DNA of 64,000 nucleotides from Actinoplanes subtropicus. GTDB taxonomy: Bacteria > Actinomycetota > Actinomycetes > Mycobacteriales > Micromonosporaceae. Shown piece by piece: positions 8,597 to 17,012 of the stretch. The translations under genes and the position numbers were made by a program. The stretch spans positions 62,001-126,000 of the forward strand of contig NZ_JOJL01000001.1 in NCBI RefSeq assembly GCF_000721705.1. Direction: 5' to 3'. Numbering within the stretch: the stretch's first letter is position 1; every line of letters starts with the position of its first letter. The notes below the pieces were generated by a model. The model did not search any database, had not been told where the DNA came from, and saw nothing but the letters and a program-made list of their open reading frames with translations.

Positions 8597-9079
8597 TTGA
8601 CCGATCTCGTCATCCCGATCCGCCGGCTCGATCCCGGCCTGCCGCTGCCGGCCTACGCGCACCCGGGCGACGCCGGCGCCGACCTGGTCGCCGCCGAGGA
8701 GACCGAGCTGGCCCCGGGCGCCCGCGCGGCGGTGCGCACCGGCATCGCCGTGGCGATCCCGGAGGGCTACGTCGGCCTGGTGCACCCGCGCTCGGGCCTG
8801 GCCGCCCGGCTGGGCGTGACCGTGCTCAACGCGCCCGGTACGGTCGATGCCGGCTACCGCGGCGAAGTTCTGGTCATCCTGGTCAACCACGACCGGGAGC
8901 GAACCGTCAAGATCTCTCGTGGCGACCGCATCGCCCAGCTGGTCGTCCAGCGGGTGGAGCGAGCCGTGTTCCAGGCGGTCGACACCCTCGACGACACCGC
9001 CCGGGGCGCCGGTGGCACCGGCTCCACCGGCGGGCACCAGTCCTTGATTCCGGAAGGTGGCAGTGATGTTCTCCCGTAA
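8597..9079 (+). CDS. dut: Deoxyuridine 5'-triphosphate nucleotidohydrolase (dUTPase)
   Basis: This 160-residue trimeric dUTPase hydrolyses dUTP to dUMP and PPi, which supplies thymidylate synthesis and keeps uracil out of DNA. The family motifs are visible in order: PGDAGADL (23-30), PRSGLA (64-69), [13 protein letters not shown] (78-90), [10 protein letters not shown] (108-117), and a Gly-rich carboxy arm with [10 protein letters not shown] that closes over the active site. The start is TTG at 8597, with AAGGA nine bases upstream. It overlaps or abuts the DUF3710 gene, as in other actinobacteria. Confidence 0.95.
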   Translation: MTDLVIPIRRLDPGLPLPAYAHPGDAGADLVAAEETELAPGARAAVRTGIAVAIPEGYVGLVHPRSGLAARLGVTVLNAPGTVDAGYRGEVLVILVNHDRERTVKISRGDRIAQLVVQRVERAVFQAVDTLDDTARGAGGTGSTGGHQSLIPEGGSDVLP

Positions 9080-9749
9080 GCGCGGCGGCCCGAAACACGT
9101 GCGTCCGACCGACGCGCCGCCGTCCGCGGCGCTCGAGCGGAGCCTCGCGGCCGACGACGAGGCCCCGCCGCCCACCAGCGGCCCCTGGGACGCCGAGCAC
9201 GCGCCTGAGGGCGTGGAGCGGCTCGACCTGGGCAGCCTGCTGATCCCCGCGATCGAGGGCGTCGAGGTGCGGGTGCAGGCCAACCCGGACGGCGCGGTCG
9301 AGCAGATCGTGCTGGTCGACGGCGAGAGCGCGCTGCAGCTCGGCGTGTTCGCGGCGCCGCGCAGCGAGGGCATCTGGAACGAGGTGCGGGACGAGATCGC
9401 TCAGGCCATGGCGACCGACGGCGTCGTGCCGCGCGAGGTCGCCGGGAAGTACGGCATCGAGCTGACCGCCCGGGTCAACACCCCCGAGGGGCCGGCCGAC
9501 GTGCGGTTCGTCGGGGTGGACGGGCCGCGCTGGATGGTGCGGGCGCTCTACCAGGGCGCGGCGGCGGCCGACCCGTCCCGCGAGGGAGCGCTCGGCGAGG
9601 TGCTCGCCGGCCTCGTGGTGATCCGGGACGCGGAGGCCCGGCCGGTCCGCGAGGCGCTGCCGCTGCGGCTGCCCAAGGAGATGACCGACCAGGCGGCGGC
9701 CCAGGCGGCGGCTCAGGCCGAGCAGGGGGCCAACGGCCGGCCCGCGTGA
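9066..9749 (+). CDS. DUF3710 family protein
   Basis: This soluble protein of about 227 residues has a basic amino end ([14 protein letters not shown]), a Pro-rich linker, and a conserved core with [16 protein letters not shown] and a [17 protein letters not shown] block. The carboxy tail is a short AAQAAAQA run. The function is unknown. It follows dut in nearly all actinobacteria, which suggests a shared promoter. ATG at 9066 lies after GGAAGG; GTG codons at 9057 and 9063 are alternatives. The gene overlaps the end of dut by 14 nt. Confidence 0.85.
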   Translation: MFSRKRGGPKHVRPTDAPPSAALERSLAADDEAPPPTSGPWDAEHAPEGVERLDLGSLLIPAIEGVEVRVQANPDGAVEQIVLVDGESALQLGVFAAPRSEGIWNEVRDEIAQAMATDGVVPREVAGKYGIELTARVNTPEGPADVRFVGVDGPRWMVRALYQGAAAADPSREGALGEVLAGLVVIRDAEARPVREALPLRLPKEMTDQAAAQAAAQAEQGANGRPA

Positions 9750-9824
9750 TTCACCGGGCCGTGATTCGGCGGGCCGGGCAGCGTACCGTGGTTCGTAACG
9801 GGCCGGTCTTCTAAGGAGAACCCC

Positions 9825-10202
9825 ATGACCACGGACGAGCGCACCGGTCTGCGCAAGTTCTTCGACCGGTTGACCGCCAGCGACTCGGAGCTGGACGCCG
9901 AGCATCTCCAGCGGGAGAGCGCCAAGTGCGGCGCGATGCCCGCCGGCCAGTGCAGCCGGGGCCAGGTCGTCTCGGTGTCCGGCCGGTTGCGCACGGTGGC
10001 GTACACTCCTCGCACCAACCTGCCGACGCTGGAGGCCGACCTCTACGACGGCAGCGATGTGGTCACGCTGGTCTTCCTCGGGCGCCGGTCGATCGCCGGC
10101 ATCGAGCCCGGCAGGCAGCTCACCGCGCGTGGCCGGATTGCCATCCGGGACGACCGCAAGGTCATCTACAACCCGTACTACGAGCTGGAGGCGCCCCGGT
10201 GA
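9825..10202 (+). CDS. OB-fold nucleic-acid-binding domain protein
   Basis: This 125-residue protein is dominated by an OB-fold (about residues 45-120: RGQVVSVSGRLRTVAYT through RKVIYNPYYEL) like that of single-strand binding modules. A helical amino end carries two cysteines (KCGAMPAGQC). The partner and the nucleic acid are unknown. AAGGAG precedes the ATG. The stop overlaps the GTG start of the next gene by 4 nt, so the two are translationally coupled. Confidence 0.8.
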   Translation: MTTDERTGLRKFFDRLTASDSELDAEHLQRESAKCGAMPAGQCSRGQVVSVSGRLRTVAYTPRTNLPTLEADLYDGSDVVTLVFLGRRSIAGIEPGRQLTARGRIAIRDDRKVIYNPYYELEAPR

Positions 10203-10954
10203 GTGGCAGCGAGCCGCGTCACGCCGCGAGTGAATCAGTGGAGGAGCGGCTCGCCGAGGAGGTCATCGAGGAACTCGACCTCCACGAGGTCTCCGACGAA
10301 GAGCCCATGCCCTCGATGAGCGAGCAGATCGCCGAGCAGTTGGGCGGCGTGCGCGGGCTCATCGAGTCGAGCCTGCCCGTGCTCGCGTTCGTGGTCTTCA
10401 ACGTCGTGCTCGGCGACGCCGTGGTGGGCCTGGACAAGCGCACCGCGCTCTATTGGGCGATCGCCGGCTCGGTGATCTCGGCGATCGGCATCGGCGTGTT
10501 CCGCCTGCTCCGCAAGCAGCCGGTCCGGCACGCGGTCAACGGCCTGTTCGGCATCGCGATCGGCGCGTTCCTGGCCTGGCGTACGGGTGAGGCCAAGAAT
10601 TTCTACCTCCCCGGCATCCTGCTGACCTTCGGGCAGGCCGCGCTGCTGCTGGTCTCCGTCGTGGTGCGCAAACCCCTGATCGGGTACGCCTGGGGCATCA
10701 TGGCGAACAAGGGACACCAGGACTGGTTCGGCAACGTCCGGCTGTTCCGCACCTTCCAGTGGCTGACCCTGGTGTGGGTCGTGTCACTGGGCCTCCGCGC
10801 GGGCATCCAGTACTACCTGTGGGCCCTCGGCGAGGCGAACGCGCTGGGCGTCGTCCGGATCCTGATCAGCTGGCCGATCTACGCCGCCACGTTCGCCTAC
10901 ACCGCCTGGGCAATCCACCGAGTCACGTCGGACCAGAAGGTCGCGCCGGCTTAA
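10199..10954 (+). CDS. DUF3159 family integral membrane protein
   Basis: This 251-residue protein has an acidic cytoplasmic amino end of about 55 residues, with SVEERLAEEVIEELDL, followed by about six transmembrane helices starting at LPVLAFVVFNVVLGDAV. DUF3159 proteins have the topology of small transporters or channels, but no substrate is known. GTG at 10199 overlaps the OB-fold gene stop as GTGA. The 3' end overlaps the convergent Trk gene by 4 bp. Confidence 0.85.
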   Translation: MSGSEPRHAASESVEERLAEEVIEELDLHEVSDEEPMPSMSEQIAEQLGGVRGLIESSLPVLAFVVFNVVLGDAVVGLDKRTALYWAIAGSVISAIGIGVFRLLRKQPVRHAVNGLFGIAIGAFLAWRTGEAKNFYLPGILLTFGQAALLLVSVVVRKPLIGYAWGIMANKGHQDWFGNVRLFRTFQWLTLVWVVSLGLRAGIQYYLWALGEANALGVVRILISWPIYAATFAYTAWAIHRVTSDQKVAPA

Positions 10955-11631
10955 TCGCCGAGCTCGCGGCCCTCGCTGCCGAGGACTACGGCGCGGATCT
11001 GATCCTCCACCTCGCTGGTGCAGACGAAGATGAGCTCGTCGCCGGCTTCGAGGGAGTCATCGGGCGTGGGGACCACGACCCGCTTGCCGCGCAGGATCGC
11101 GACCAGCGCAGCGTCGCGGGGCAGGGGGACGCTGCGGACCGGCTTTCCCTCGTAGGGGGCGTGCCGGGGCAGGGTGATCTCGACGAGGTTCGCCTCGCCC
11201 TGCCGGAAGGTCATCAGCCGGACCAGGTCGCCGACCGTGACCGCCTCCTCGACCAGGGCGGCCATCAGGCGCGGCTTGCTGACCGCGACGTCGACGCCCC
11301 ACTGCTCGGTGAACAGCCACTCGTTCTCGGCGCGGTTGACCCGGGCGACCACCCGCGCCACCGCGAACTCGGTCTTGGCCAGCAGCGAGACCACCAGGTT
11401 GACCTTGTCGTCGCCGGTGGCGGCCACCACCACGTCGCAGCCGGCCACGTCCGCCTCCTCGAGGCTGGACAGCTCGCACGCGTCGGCGAGCACCCACTCG
11501 GCCTCGGGCACCCGTTCCGGCCGCAGCTGGCGCGGCTGCCGTTCGATCAGCATGACCTGGTGGCCGTTGCCGATCAGCTCCTGCGCGATCGACCGGCCGA
11601 CGTTGCCGGCTCCGGCGATGGCGATCCGCAT
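10951..11631 (-). CDS. TrkA-type potassium uptake regulatory protein (CeoC-like)
   Basis: This 226-residue cytoplasmic protein has an RCK/TrkA_N Rossmann domain beginning MRIAIAGAGNVGRSIAQEL (NAD-binding GxGxxG) and a TrkA_C domain (about 145-225) that may bind a further ligand. Such proteins gate Trk/Ktr potassium transporters. It follows the second TrkA gene by only 2 bp on the same strand. The tandem pair corresponds to ceoB-ceoC of mycobacteria. No Trk channel subunit is in the window; the neighbouring APC permease is the likely partner. Confidence 0.9.
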   Translation of the reverse strand: MRIAIAGAGNVGRSIAQELIGNGHQVMLIERQPRQLRPERVPEAEWVLADACELSSLEEADVAGCDVVVAATGDDKVNLVVSLLAKTEFAVARVVARVNRAENEWLFTEQWGVDVAVSKPRLMAALVEEAVTVGDLVRLMTFRQGEANLVEITLPRHAPYEGKPVRSVPLPRDAALVAILRGKRVVVPTPDDSLEAGDELIFVCTSEVEDQIRAVVLGSEGRELGD

Positions 11632-11633
11632 GG

Positions 11634-12299
11634 TCAGTGCCCTTCCGTCTGGGTGCCGGCGGCGACGTCCAGCACGCCGCCCACGGTGTCGTCGGTCACC
11701 AGCATGAAGATCTGGTCGCCGTCCTGGATCACGGTCGACGGGGTGCCCAGCGTGCCCATCCCGAAGCGCATCAGGTACGCCACCCGGGCGCCGGTCGCGG
11801 CCTCCAGCTCCTTGAGCGTGCGGCCCACCCAGTCGCGGTGCAGCGGCACCTCGACGATGGAGACGACGCTGGTCGGGTCGCGGAACACCTCGACCGTGCC
11901 CTCCGGCACGAGGTGGCGCACCATCCGGTCGGCGGCCCACCGGATCGTGGCCACCGTGGGGATGCCGAGCCGCTCGTAGACCTGCGCCCGGCGGGAGTCG
12001 TAGATGCGGGCCACCACCCGGGACACGCCGAACGTCTCGCGGGCCAGCCGGGCCGAGATGATGTTCGAGTTGTCGCCGCTGGAGACGGCCGCGAAGGCGT
12101 CCGCCCGCTCGATGCCGGCCGCGCGCAGCACGTCCCGGTCGAAGCCGATGCCGGTCACCGTGATGCCGCCGAATTCGGAGCCCAGGCGGCGGAACGCGTC
12201 CGAGTTCTGATCGATCACCGCAACCGAGTGACCTCGGCTTTCGAGGTTCCCGGCGAGCGTGGAGCCGAGCCGGCCACACCCCATGATCACCACGTGCAC
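11634..12299 (-). CDS. TrkA-type potassium uptake regulatory protein (CeoB-like)
   Basis: This 221-residue protein has the RCK domain signature VHVVIMGCGRLGSTLAGNL, then DQNSDAF (the acidic residue that selects NAD), and a TrkA_C domain ending TVGGVLDVAAGTQTEGH. It probably forms hetero- or homo-octameric rings with the adjacent CeoC-like protein to control potassium or amino-acid/potassium flux. GTG at 12299 is chosen; GTG codons at 12293 and 12290 are also possible. It is divergent from the APC permease gene. Confidence 0.9.
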   Translation of the reverse strand: MHVVIMGCGRLGSTLAGNLESRGHSVAVIDQNSDAFRRLGSEFGGITVTGIGFDRDVLRAAGIERADAFAAVSSGDNSNIISARLARETFGVSRVVARIYDSRRAQVYERLGIPTVATIRWAADRMVRHLVPEGTVEVFRDPTSVVSIVEVPLHRDWVGRTLKELEAATGARVAYLMRFGMGTLGTPSTVIQDGDQIFMLVTDDTVGGVLDVAAGTQTEGH

Positions 12300-12413
12300 G
12301 TGTCGCGCCCTCCCGGATCGGTGCCTGACATGTGTGAGCGTGCCATGCCCCCCGAACGGGCGGCGGCCGGGGCGGGATACGCGGCTGGTGGACCGCCCGT
12401 ACGCTTGGCACTC

Positions 12414-14450
12414 GTGGCAAGTTCGACGTCCCTCGCCAAGCGGCTGCTGCTGGGCAGACCGTTCCGCTCCGACAAGCTGCAGCACACGCTGCTGCCCAAG
12501 CGGATCGCCCTGCCCGTCTTCGCCAGCGACGCGCTGTCGAGCGTGGCGTACGCCCCCGACGAAATCCTGCTGACCCTCTCGATCGCCGGCGCGGGCGCCT
12601 TCGCCATCTCGCCGTGGATCACCCTCGCCGTCGCGGTCGTGATGATCACCGTGGTGGCCAGCTACCGGCAGAACGTGCACGCCTACCCCTCCGGCGGCGG
12701 CGACTACGAGGTGGCCACGGTCAACCTCGGGCCGCGGGCCGGGCTGGGCGTGGCCAGCGCGCTGATGGTCGACTACATCCTGACCGTGGCCGTGTCCAGC
12801 TCGTCCGGCGTCGCGGCGCTGGGCGCGGTGTGGGACCTGCCGAAGAACAACCCGGTCCCGTTCTGCGTGGGCGGCATCATCATCCTGACCGCGCTCAACC
12901 TGCGCGGCCTGCGCGAGGCGGGCACGGCGTTCGCCATTCCCACGTACGCGTTCATCATCGTGATCATCGGCGTGATCCTGACCGGGCTGTTCCGGATCTT
13001 CATCCTCGGGCAGGACCTGCACGCCCCCTCGGCCGGCCTGGTCATCTCCGCCGAGCACAGCAACCTGACCAGCTTCGCGTTCGCCTATCTGCTGTTACGG
13101 ACCTTCTCCTCCGGCTGTGCGGCGCTGACCGGGGTCGAGGCCATCTCCAACGGCGTGCCCGCCTTCAAGCCGCCGAAGAGCAAGAACGCGGCGACCACGC
13201 TGCTGCTGCTCGGCGCCTTGGCGATCGTCATGCTGGTGGGCATCATCACCCTGTCCCGGATGACCCACCTGCAGTTCGTCGAGAACCCGGAGACCCAGAT
13301 CATCTCCGGGCCGGCCCTCTATCAGCAGAAGCCGGTGATCGCGCAGCTAGCCGAGACGGTCTTCGGCGGGCACTCGCCGCTGCTCTACGCGGTCAGCGCG
13401 GTCACCGCCCTGATCCTGTTCCTCGCCGCGAACACCGCCTTCAACGGCTTCCCGGTGCTCGGCTCGATCCTCGCCCAGGACCGCTACCTGCCGCGCCAGC
13501 TGCACACCCGCGGCGACCGGCTGGCCTTCTCCAACGGCATCATCTTCCTGGCCCTCGCCGCGAGCGTGCTGGTCGTCGCGTTCGACGCGCAGACCACCCG
13601 GCTCATCCAGCTGTACATCGTGGGCGTGTTCGTCTCGTTCACGCTGTCCCAGGGCGGCATGATCCGGCACTGGAACCGGCTGCTGCGGACCCAGCGCGAC
13701 CCGTCCGTGCGCAGCCGCATGATCCGCTCCCGGGCGATCAACGCGTTCGGCATGGGCCTCACCGGCGCGGTGCTGATCGTGGTGCTGGTCACCAAGTTCC
13801 TGCTCGGCGCCTGGATCGCGATCGCCGCCATGCTGGTCATCTACGTCACCATGCTGGGCATCCACAAGCACTACACCCGGGTCGCCCAGGAGCTGCAGCC
13901 CACCGACGAGCGCCCGGTGCTGCCCAGCCGCAACCACGCGGTCGTGCTGGTCAGCAAGGTGCACATGCCGACCCTGCGGGCGGTGGCCTACGCCCAGGCG
14001 ACCCGGCCGGACACGCTCACCGCGGTCACCGTGAACGTCGACGACAAGGACACCCGGACGATCCAGGACGAGTGGGAGCGCCGGCAGATCCCGGTGCCGC
14101 TCACCGTCGTCGACTCGCCGTACCGGGAGATCACCCGCCCGATCATCGACTTCGTGAAGGGCCTGCGCCGCGGCTCCCCGCGCGACGTGGTGACGGTCTT
14201 CGTCCCCGAGTACGTGGTCGGCCGCTGGTGGGAGAACCTGCTGCACAACCAGAGCGCGCTGCGGATCAAGGGCCGCCTGCTGTTCGAGCCGGGCGTGATG
14301 GTGACCAGCGTGCCGTGGCAGCTGCGCTCCAGCCAGGACCGCGACCTCGACCGCTTCGACCGGGGCCTCAGCCACGCGCCGCAGCGGGGTCCACGCACCC
14401 GATCCGCGGAGACCGAACGGCCGCCCAGCAGTGAGGATGCACACGCATGA
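12414..14450 (+). CDS. APC-superfamily amino acid/potassium permease
   Basis: This 678-residue cytoplasmic-membrane transporter has about 12 hydrophobic helices in residues 35-480 and a hydrophilic carboxy domain of about 190 residues. The first helix carries FASDALSSVAYAPDEIL, typical of APC family members related to the KimA/KUP-like group that work with c-di-AMP or RCK regulators. The carboxy domain (LPSRNHAVVLVSKVHMPTLR onward) resembles a USP/Rossmann-like regulatory domain. GTG at 12414 starts MASSTSLAKRLLLG. It is divergent from the two TrkA-type regulators, which suggests a potassium transport module; this is an inference from context. Confidence 0.85.
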   Translation: MASSTSLAKRLLLGRPFRSDKLQHTLLPKRIALPVFASDALSSVAYAPDEILLTLSIAGAGAFAISPWITLAVAVVMITVVASYRQNVHAYPSGGGDYEVATVNLGPRAGLGVASALMVDYILTVAVSSSSGVAALGAVWDLPKNNPVPFCVGGIIILTALNLRGLREAGTAFAIPTYAFIIVIIGVILTGLFRIFILGQDLHAPSAGLVISAEHSNLTSFAFAYLLLRTFSSGCAALTGVEAISNGVPAFKPPKSKNAATTLLLLGALAIVMLVGIITLSRMTHLQFVENPETQIISGPALYQQKPVIAQLAETVFGGHSPLLYAVSAVTALILFLAANTAFNGFPVLGSILAQDRYLPRQLHTRGDRLAFSNGIIFLALAASVLVVAFDAQTTRLIQLYIVGVFVSFTLSQGGMIRHWNRLLRTQRDPSVRSRMIRSRAINAFGMGLTGAVLIVVLVTKFLLGAWIAIAAMLVIYVTMLGIHKHYTRVAQELQPTDERPVLPSRNHAVVLVSKVHMPTLRAVAYAQATRPDTLTAVTVNVDDKDTRTIQDEWERRQIPVPLTVVDSPYREITRPIIDFVKGLRRGSPRDVVTVFVPEYVVGRWWENLLHNQSALRIKGRLLFEPGVMVTSVPWQLRSSQDRDLDRFDRGLSHAPQRGPRTRSAETERPPSSEDAHA

Positions 14451-14539
14451 CCGCCTGCACCGAGCGGCAGTTCCGTGAGTTGCGCGCTCAGGCCGCAGGC
14501 GAGGGCCAGAAGGGCATGCACAGGGTGGGCTCAGCATGA
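14447..14539 (+). CDS. Possible 30-codon coupling ORF between the permease and methyltransferase genes
   Basis: An ATG at 14447 overlaps the permease stop as ATGA. Thirty codons later the stop TGA at 14537 overlaps the methyltransferase ATG, again as ATGA. GAGGA lies nine bases upstream of the first ATG. The predicted peptide starts MTACTERQFRELRAQAAGEG and has no known match. It may be a translated relay that couples the two genes, a real microprotein, or chance. Confidence 0.35.
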   Translation: MTACTERQFRELRAQAAGEGQKGMHRVGSA

Positions 14540-15801
14540 CCGATCCGGACCTGGGGCTGGGCGAGGGCGACCGGGTGGAGGTGGTCGTCGAGGCGCCGGC
14601 GCACGGCGGGCACTGCGTGGCCCGGCTCGACGGCCGGGTGCTGTTCGTCCGGCACGCGCTGCCCGGGGAGCGGGTCACCGCCGAGATCACCGAGGTGCAT
14701 CGCACCTTCGTGCGCGCCGACGCGATCGAGATCCACGAGCCCTCGCCCGACCGGGTCGAGCCGCCCTGCCCCTACGCCCATCCCGGCGGCTGCGGCGGGT
14801 GTGACCTTCAGCACGTCGCAAGCGACGCGCAGCTGCGCTGGAAGGCCGCGGTGGTTGCGGAACAGCTTCGGCGTCTGGCCAAAACCTCCTTTCCCGTACG
14901 GGTGGAAGCCTTGCCGAACGCGGGCTCCCCGCTGCTGGGCTGGCGCAGCCGGGTTCGCTACGCGGTCGACGCCGCGGGCCGAGCCGGGCTGCTGCAGCAC
15001 CGCTCGCACCAGGTGGTGCCGATCGACCGGTGCCGGATAGCCCACCCGGCCATCCAGCGGCTGGACCTGCTGTCGCGGCAGTGGCCGGACGACGACGCCA
15101 TCGAGGTGACCGCGTCCACCGGCGGCGACCTGGCCGTGCTGACCCGTCCGGCGGGCGGCGGGCGGCTGCCGGAGGACGATCCCGCCGACACGGCGTCGGC
15201 CGCGGGACGCCGGAAGCGGCTGGCCGGGCCGGACGAGGTCGCCGAGGAGGCGGTGGGTCGTCGCTGGTCGGTGCCGCCGGAGGGGTTCTGGCAGGTGCAC
15301 CCGGCCGCCGCCGACACGCTCGCGGCGGCCGTCGTCGAGTTGCTGCGGCCGGCCGAGGGCGAGACCGCCTGGGACCTCTACGGGGGCGCGGGGTTGTTCG
15401 CCGCCGCCGTTGCCGCGCACACCAGGGCCCGGATCACGCTCGTCGAGTCGTCGCCGGTGGGGTGTGCGGCGGCCCGCGCCAACCTCACCGACCTGCCCAC
15501 GGTCGAGGTGGTCGAGGCGCGGGTGGAGACGGCCCTGCAACGCCGCCGGATCACCGGCCCGGTCGACCTCGTCGTGCTCGACCCGCCGCGGGCCGGGGCC
15601 GGCGCGCGGGTGGTCCGCGGGATCGCCGGCGCCCGGCCGCGAGCGGTCGCCTACGTCGCCTGCGACCCCGCCGCCCTGGCCCGCGACGTGGGCACGTTCC
15701 TCGGGCTGGGCTGGCGGCTGACCGACCTGCGCGCCTTCGACTGCTTCCCGATGACCCAGCACGTCGAGTGCGTGGCGCTGCTCGAGCCCGCCGGAGCGTA
15801 A
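14536..15801 (+). CDS. TRAM-domain RNA (uracil-C5)-methyltransferase (RumA/TrmA family)
   Basis: This 421-residue SAM-dependent enzyme has an amino-terminal TRAM domain (about 8-70), an Fe-S cysteine cluster (CPYAHPGGCGGCDLQH, about 77-92), and a carboxy Rossmann domain. The latter has WDLYGGAGLFAAAVA for SAM, VVLDPPRAG, and the catalytic-Cys loop YVACDPAALARD. It probably methylates a uridine C5 in 23S rRNA or tRNA; the exact site cannot be assigned. ATG at 14536 follows AGGGTGGG and overlaps the stop of a short upstream frame. Confidence 0.9.
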   Translation: MTDPDLGLGEGDRVEVVVEAPAHGGHCVARLDGRVLFVRHALPGERVTAEITEVHRTFVRADAIEIHEPSPDRVEPPCPYAHPGGCGGCDLQHVASDAQLRWKAAVVAEQLRRLAKTSFPVRVEALPNAGSPLLGWRSRVRYAVDAAGRAGLLQHRSHQVVPIDRCRIAHPAIQRLDLLSRQWPDDDAIEVTASTGGDLAVLTRPAGGGRLPEDDPADTASAAGRRKRLAGPDEVAEEAVGRRWSVPPEGFWQVHPAAADTLAAAVVELLRPAEGETAWDLYGGAGLFAAAVAAHTRARITLVESSPVGCAAARANLTDLPTVEVVEARVETALQRRRITGPVDLVVLDPPRAGAGARVVRGIAGARPRAVAYVACDPAALARDVGTFLGLGWRLTDLRAFDCFPMTQHVECVALLEPAGA

Positions 15802-15929
15802 CGACAAACTCTTCCGCCCGGATGGTCGCGCAACGGCCTGGACGGTGCACTCAGCTCGCGGTGTCGACCGGGGACTTGGCCCGACGCGTACGTCCGCTGC
15901 TTTTCGGGGATCGGAAAGCGTGACTCGCG

Positions 15930-16784
15930 TCAGCTGGCCCGCTCGGCTGCCTGGATCGCGTTGCGGAAGAGCATGGCGATCGTCGTGGGGCCGACGCCGC
16001 CGAGTCGGGGGGTGATGGCGCCGGCTACCTCGGCGACCGATTCGTCCACGTCGGGGAGCAGGCGGCGGCCCTCGTAGCGGACGCCGGCGCCGATCACGGT
16101 GGCGCCGGGCTTGACGTGTTCGGGCTGGATGATGCCGGGGACGCCGGCGGCCGCCACCAGGATGTCGGCGCGCTGGGTGTAGCGCGGCCAATCCTTGACG
16201 CCGGTGTGCACGACGGTGACGGCCGCGTTGGCGGTGGGGCGTTTCTGGGCCGTCAGCATGGCCAGCGGGCGGCCGAGCGTGGCGCCCCGACCGAGAATGA
16301 CCATCTCGCGGCCGGCCACCGGGATGCCGTGGTGGGCGAGCAGCGCCTCGATGCCGGCCGGCGTGCAGGGGAGCGGGCCGGGCATGCCGAGGGCGAGGCG
16401 GCCCATGTTGAGCGGGTGCATCCCGTCGACGTCCTTGTCCGGGTCGAGGGTCTGCAGCGCGGCCTCGTAGTCGAGGTGGCCAGGGATCGGGTACTGGATG
16501 AGGACGCCGTGCACGCCCTTGTCGGCGTTGAACTCGTCGATCACCCGGAGCAGATCGTCCTGCGTGCTGTCGGCCGGCAGGTGGCGGTGCGGGGAGGCGA
16601 AGCCCAGCTCGGCGGCCTGGCGCTGCTTGACCCGGATGTAGCCGGCGCTGGCCTCGTCGTCGCCGACCAGGACGGTGGCGAGGCTCGGCACGACGCCGCG
16701 CTCGCGCAGCTGGGCGGCGCGGGTGGTGACGTCGGCCAGGACCGCCTCGGCGACCGGGCCACCAGGAAGAAGACGTGCGGACAT
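15930..16784 (-). CDS. folD: Bifunctional methylenetetrahydrofolate dehydrogenase/cyclohydrolase
   Basis: This 284-residue FolD oxidises 5,10-methylene-THF and hydrolyses methenyl-THF to 10-formyl-THF, feeding purine and formyl-Met synthesis. Catalytic Lys53 lies in GYIRVKQRQ. GVLIQYPIP and the NADP-site motif VILGRGATLGRPLAML are present, as is the terminal GGVGPTTIAML. ATG at 16784 follows GGGAG; an upstream in-frame ATG at 16889 is unsupported. Positions 15802-15929, between its stop and the methyltransferase, show no coding signal. Confidence 0.93.
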   Translation of the reverse strand: MSARLLPGGPVAEAVLADVTTRAAQLRERGVVPSLATVLVGDDEASAGYIRVKQRQAAELGFASPHRHLPADSTQDDLLRVIDEFNADKGVHGVLIQYPIPGHLDYEAALQTLDPDKDVDGMHPLNMGRLALGMPGPLPCTPAGIEALLAHHGIPVAGREMVILGRGATLGRPLAMLTAQKRPTANAAVTVVHTGVKDWPRYTQRADILVAAAGVPGIIQPEHVKPGATVIGAGVRYEGRRLLPDVDESVAEVAGAITPRLGGVGPTTIAMLFRNAIQAAERAS

Positions 16785-17012
16785 GGGGGACTCCCTTTCG
16801 GTACGGGAACCCAGGCGGTCGACTCCCGTGGCCGGCTCCCCGATGGTCACCCATCCCCGTGCCGCCAGTCGCGCAGAGGCTCCCAGCATGCCATACCGCC
16901 CGCCGGGTGAGCGAAGTCACCGTCGGCGGCTGTGTGCAGGTTGTGTGTAGGACCTGCCGCCAGCCGTTCGCGCGGCGCACTCGCATGCGCCGCGCCGATA
17001 GACTCGGCACTC

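Noticed and set aside
11637..12413. Upstream extension of the APC permease frame
   Set aside because: It lies antisense to the CeoB-like gene and lacks membrane or soluble domain features; GTG at 12414 fits the family start.
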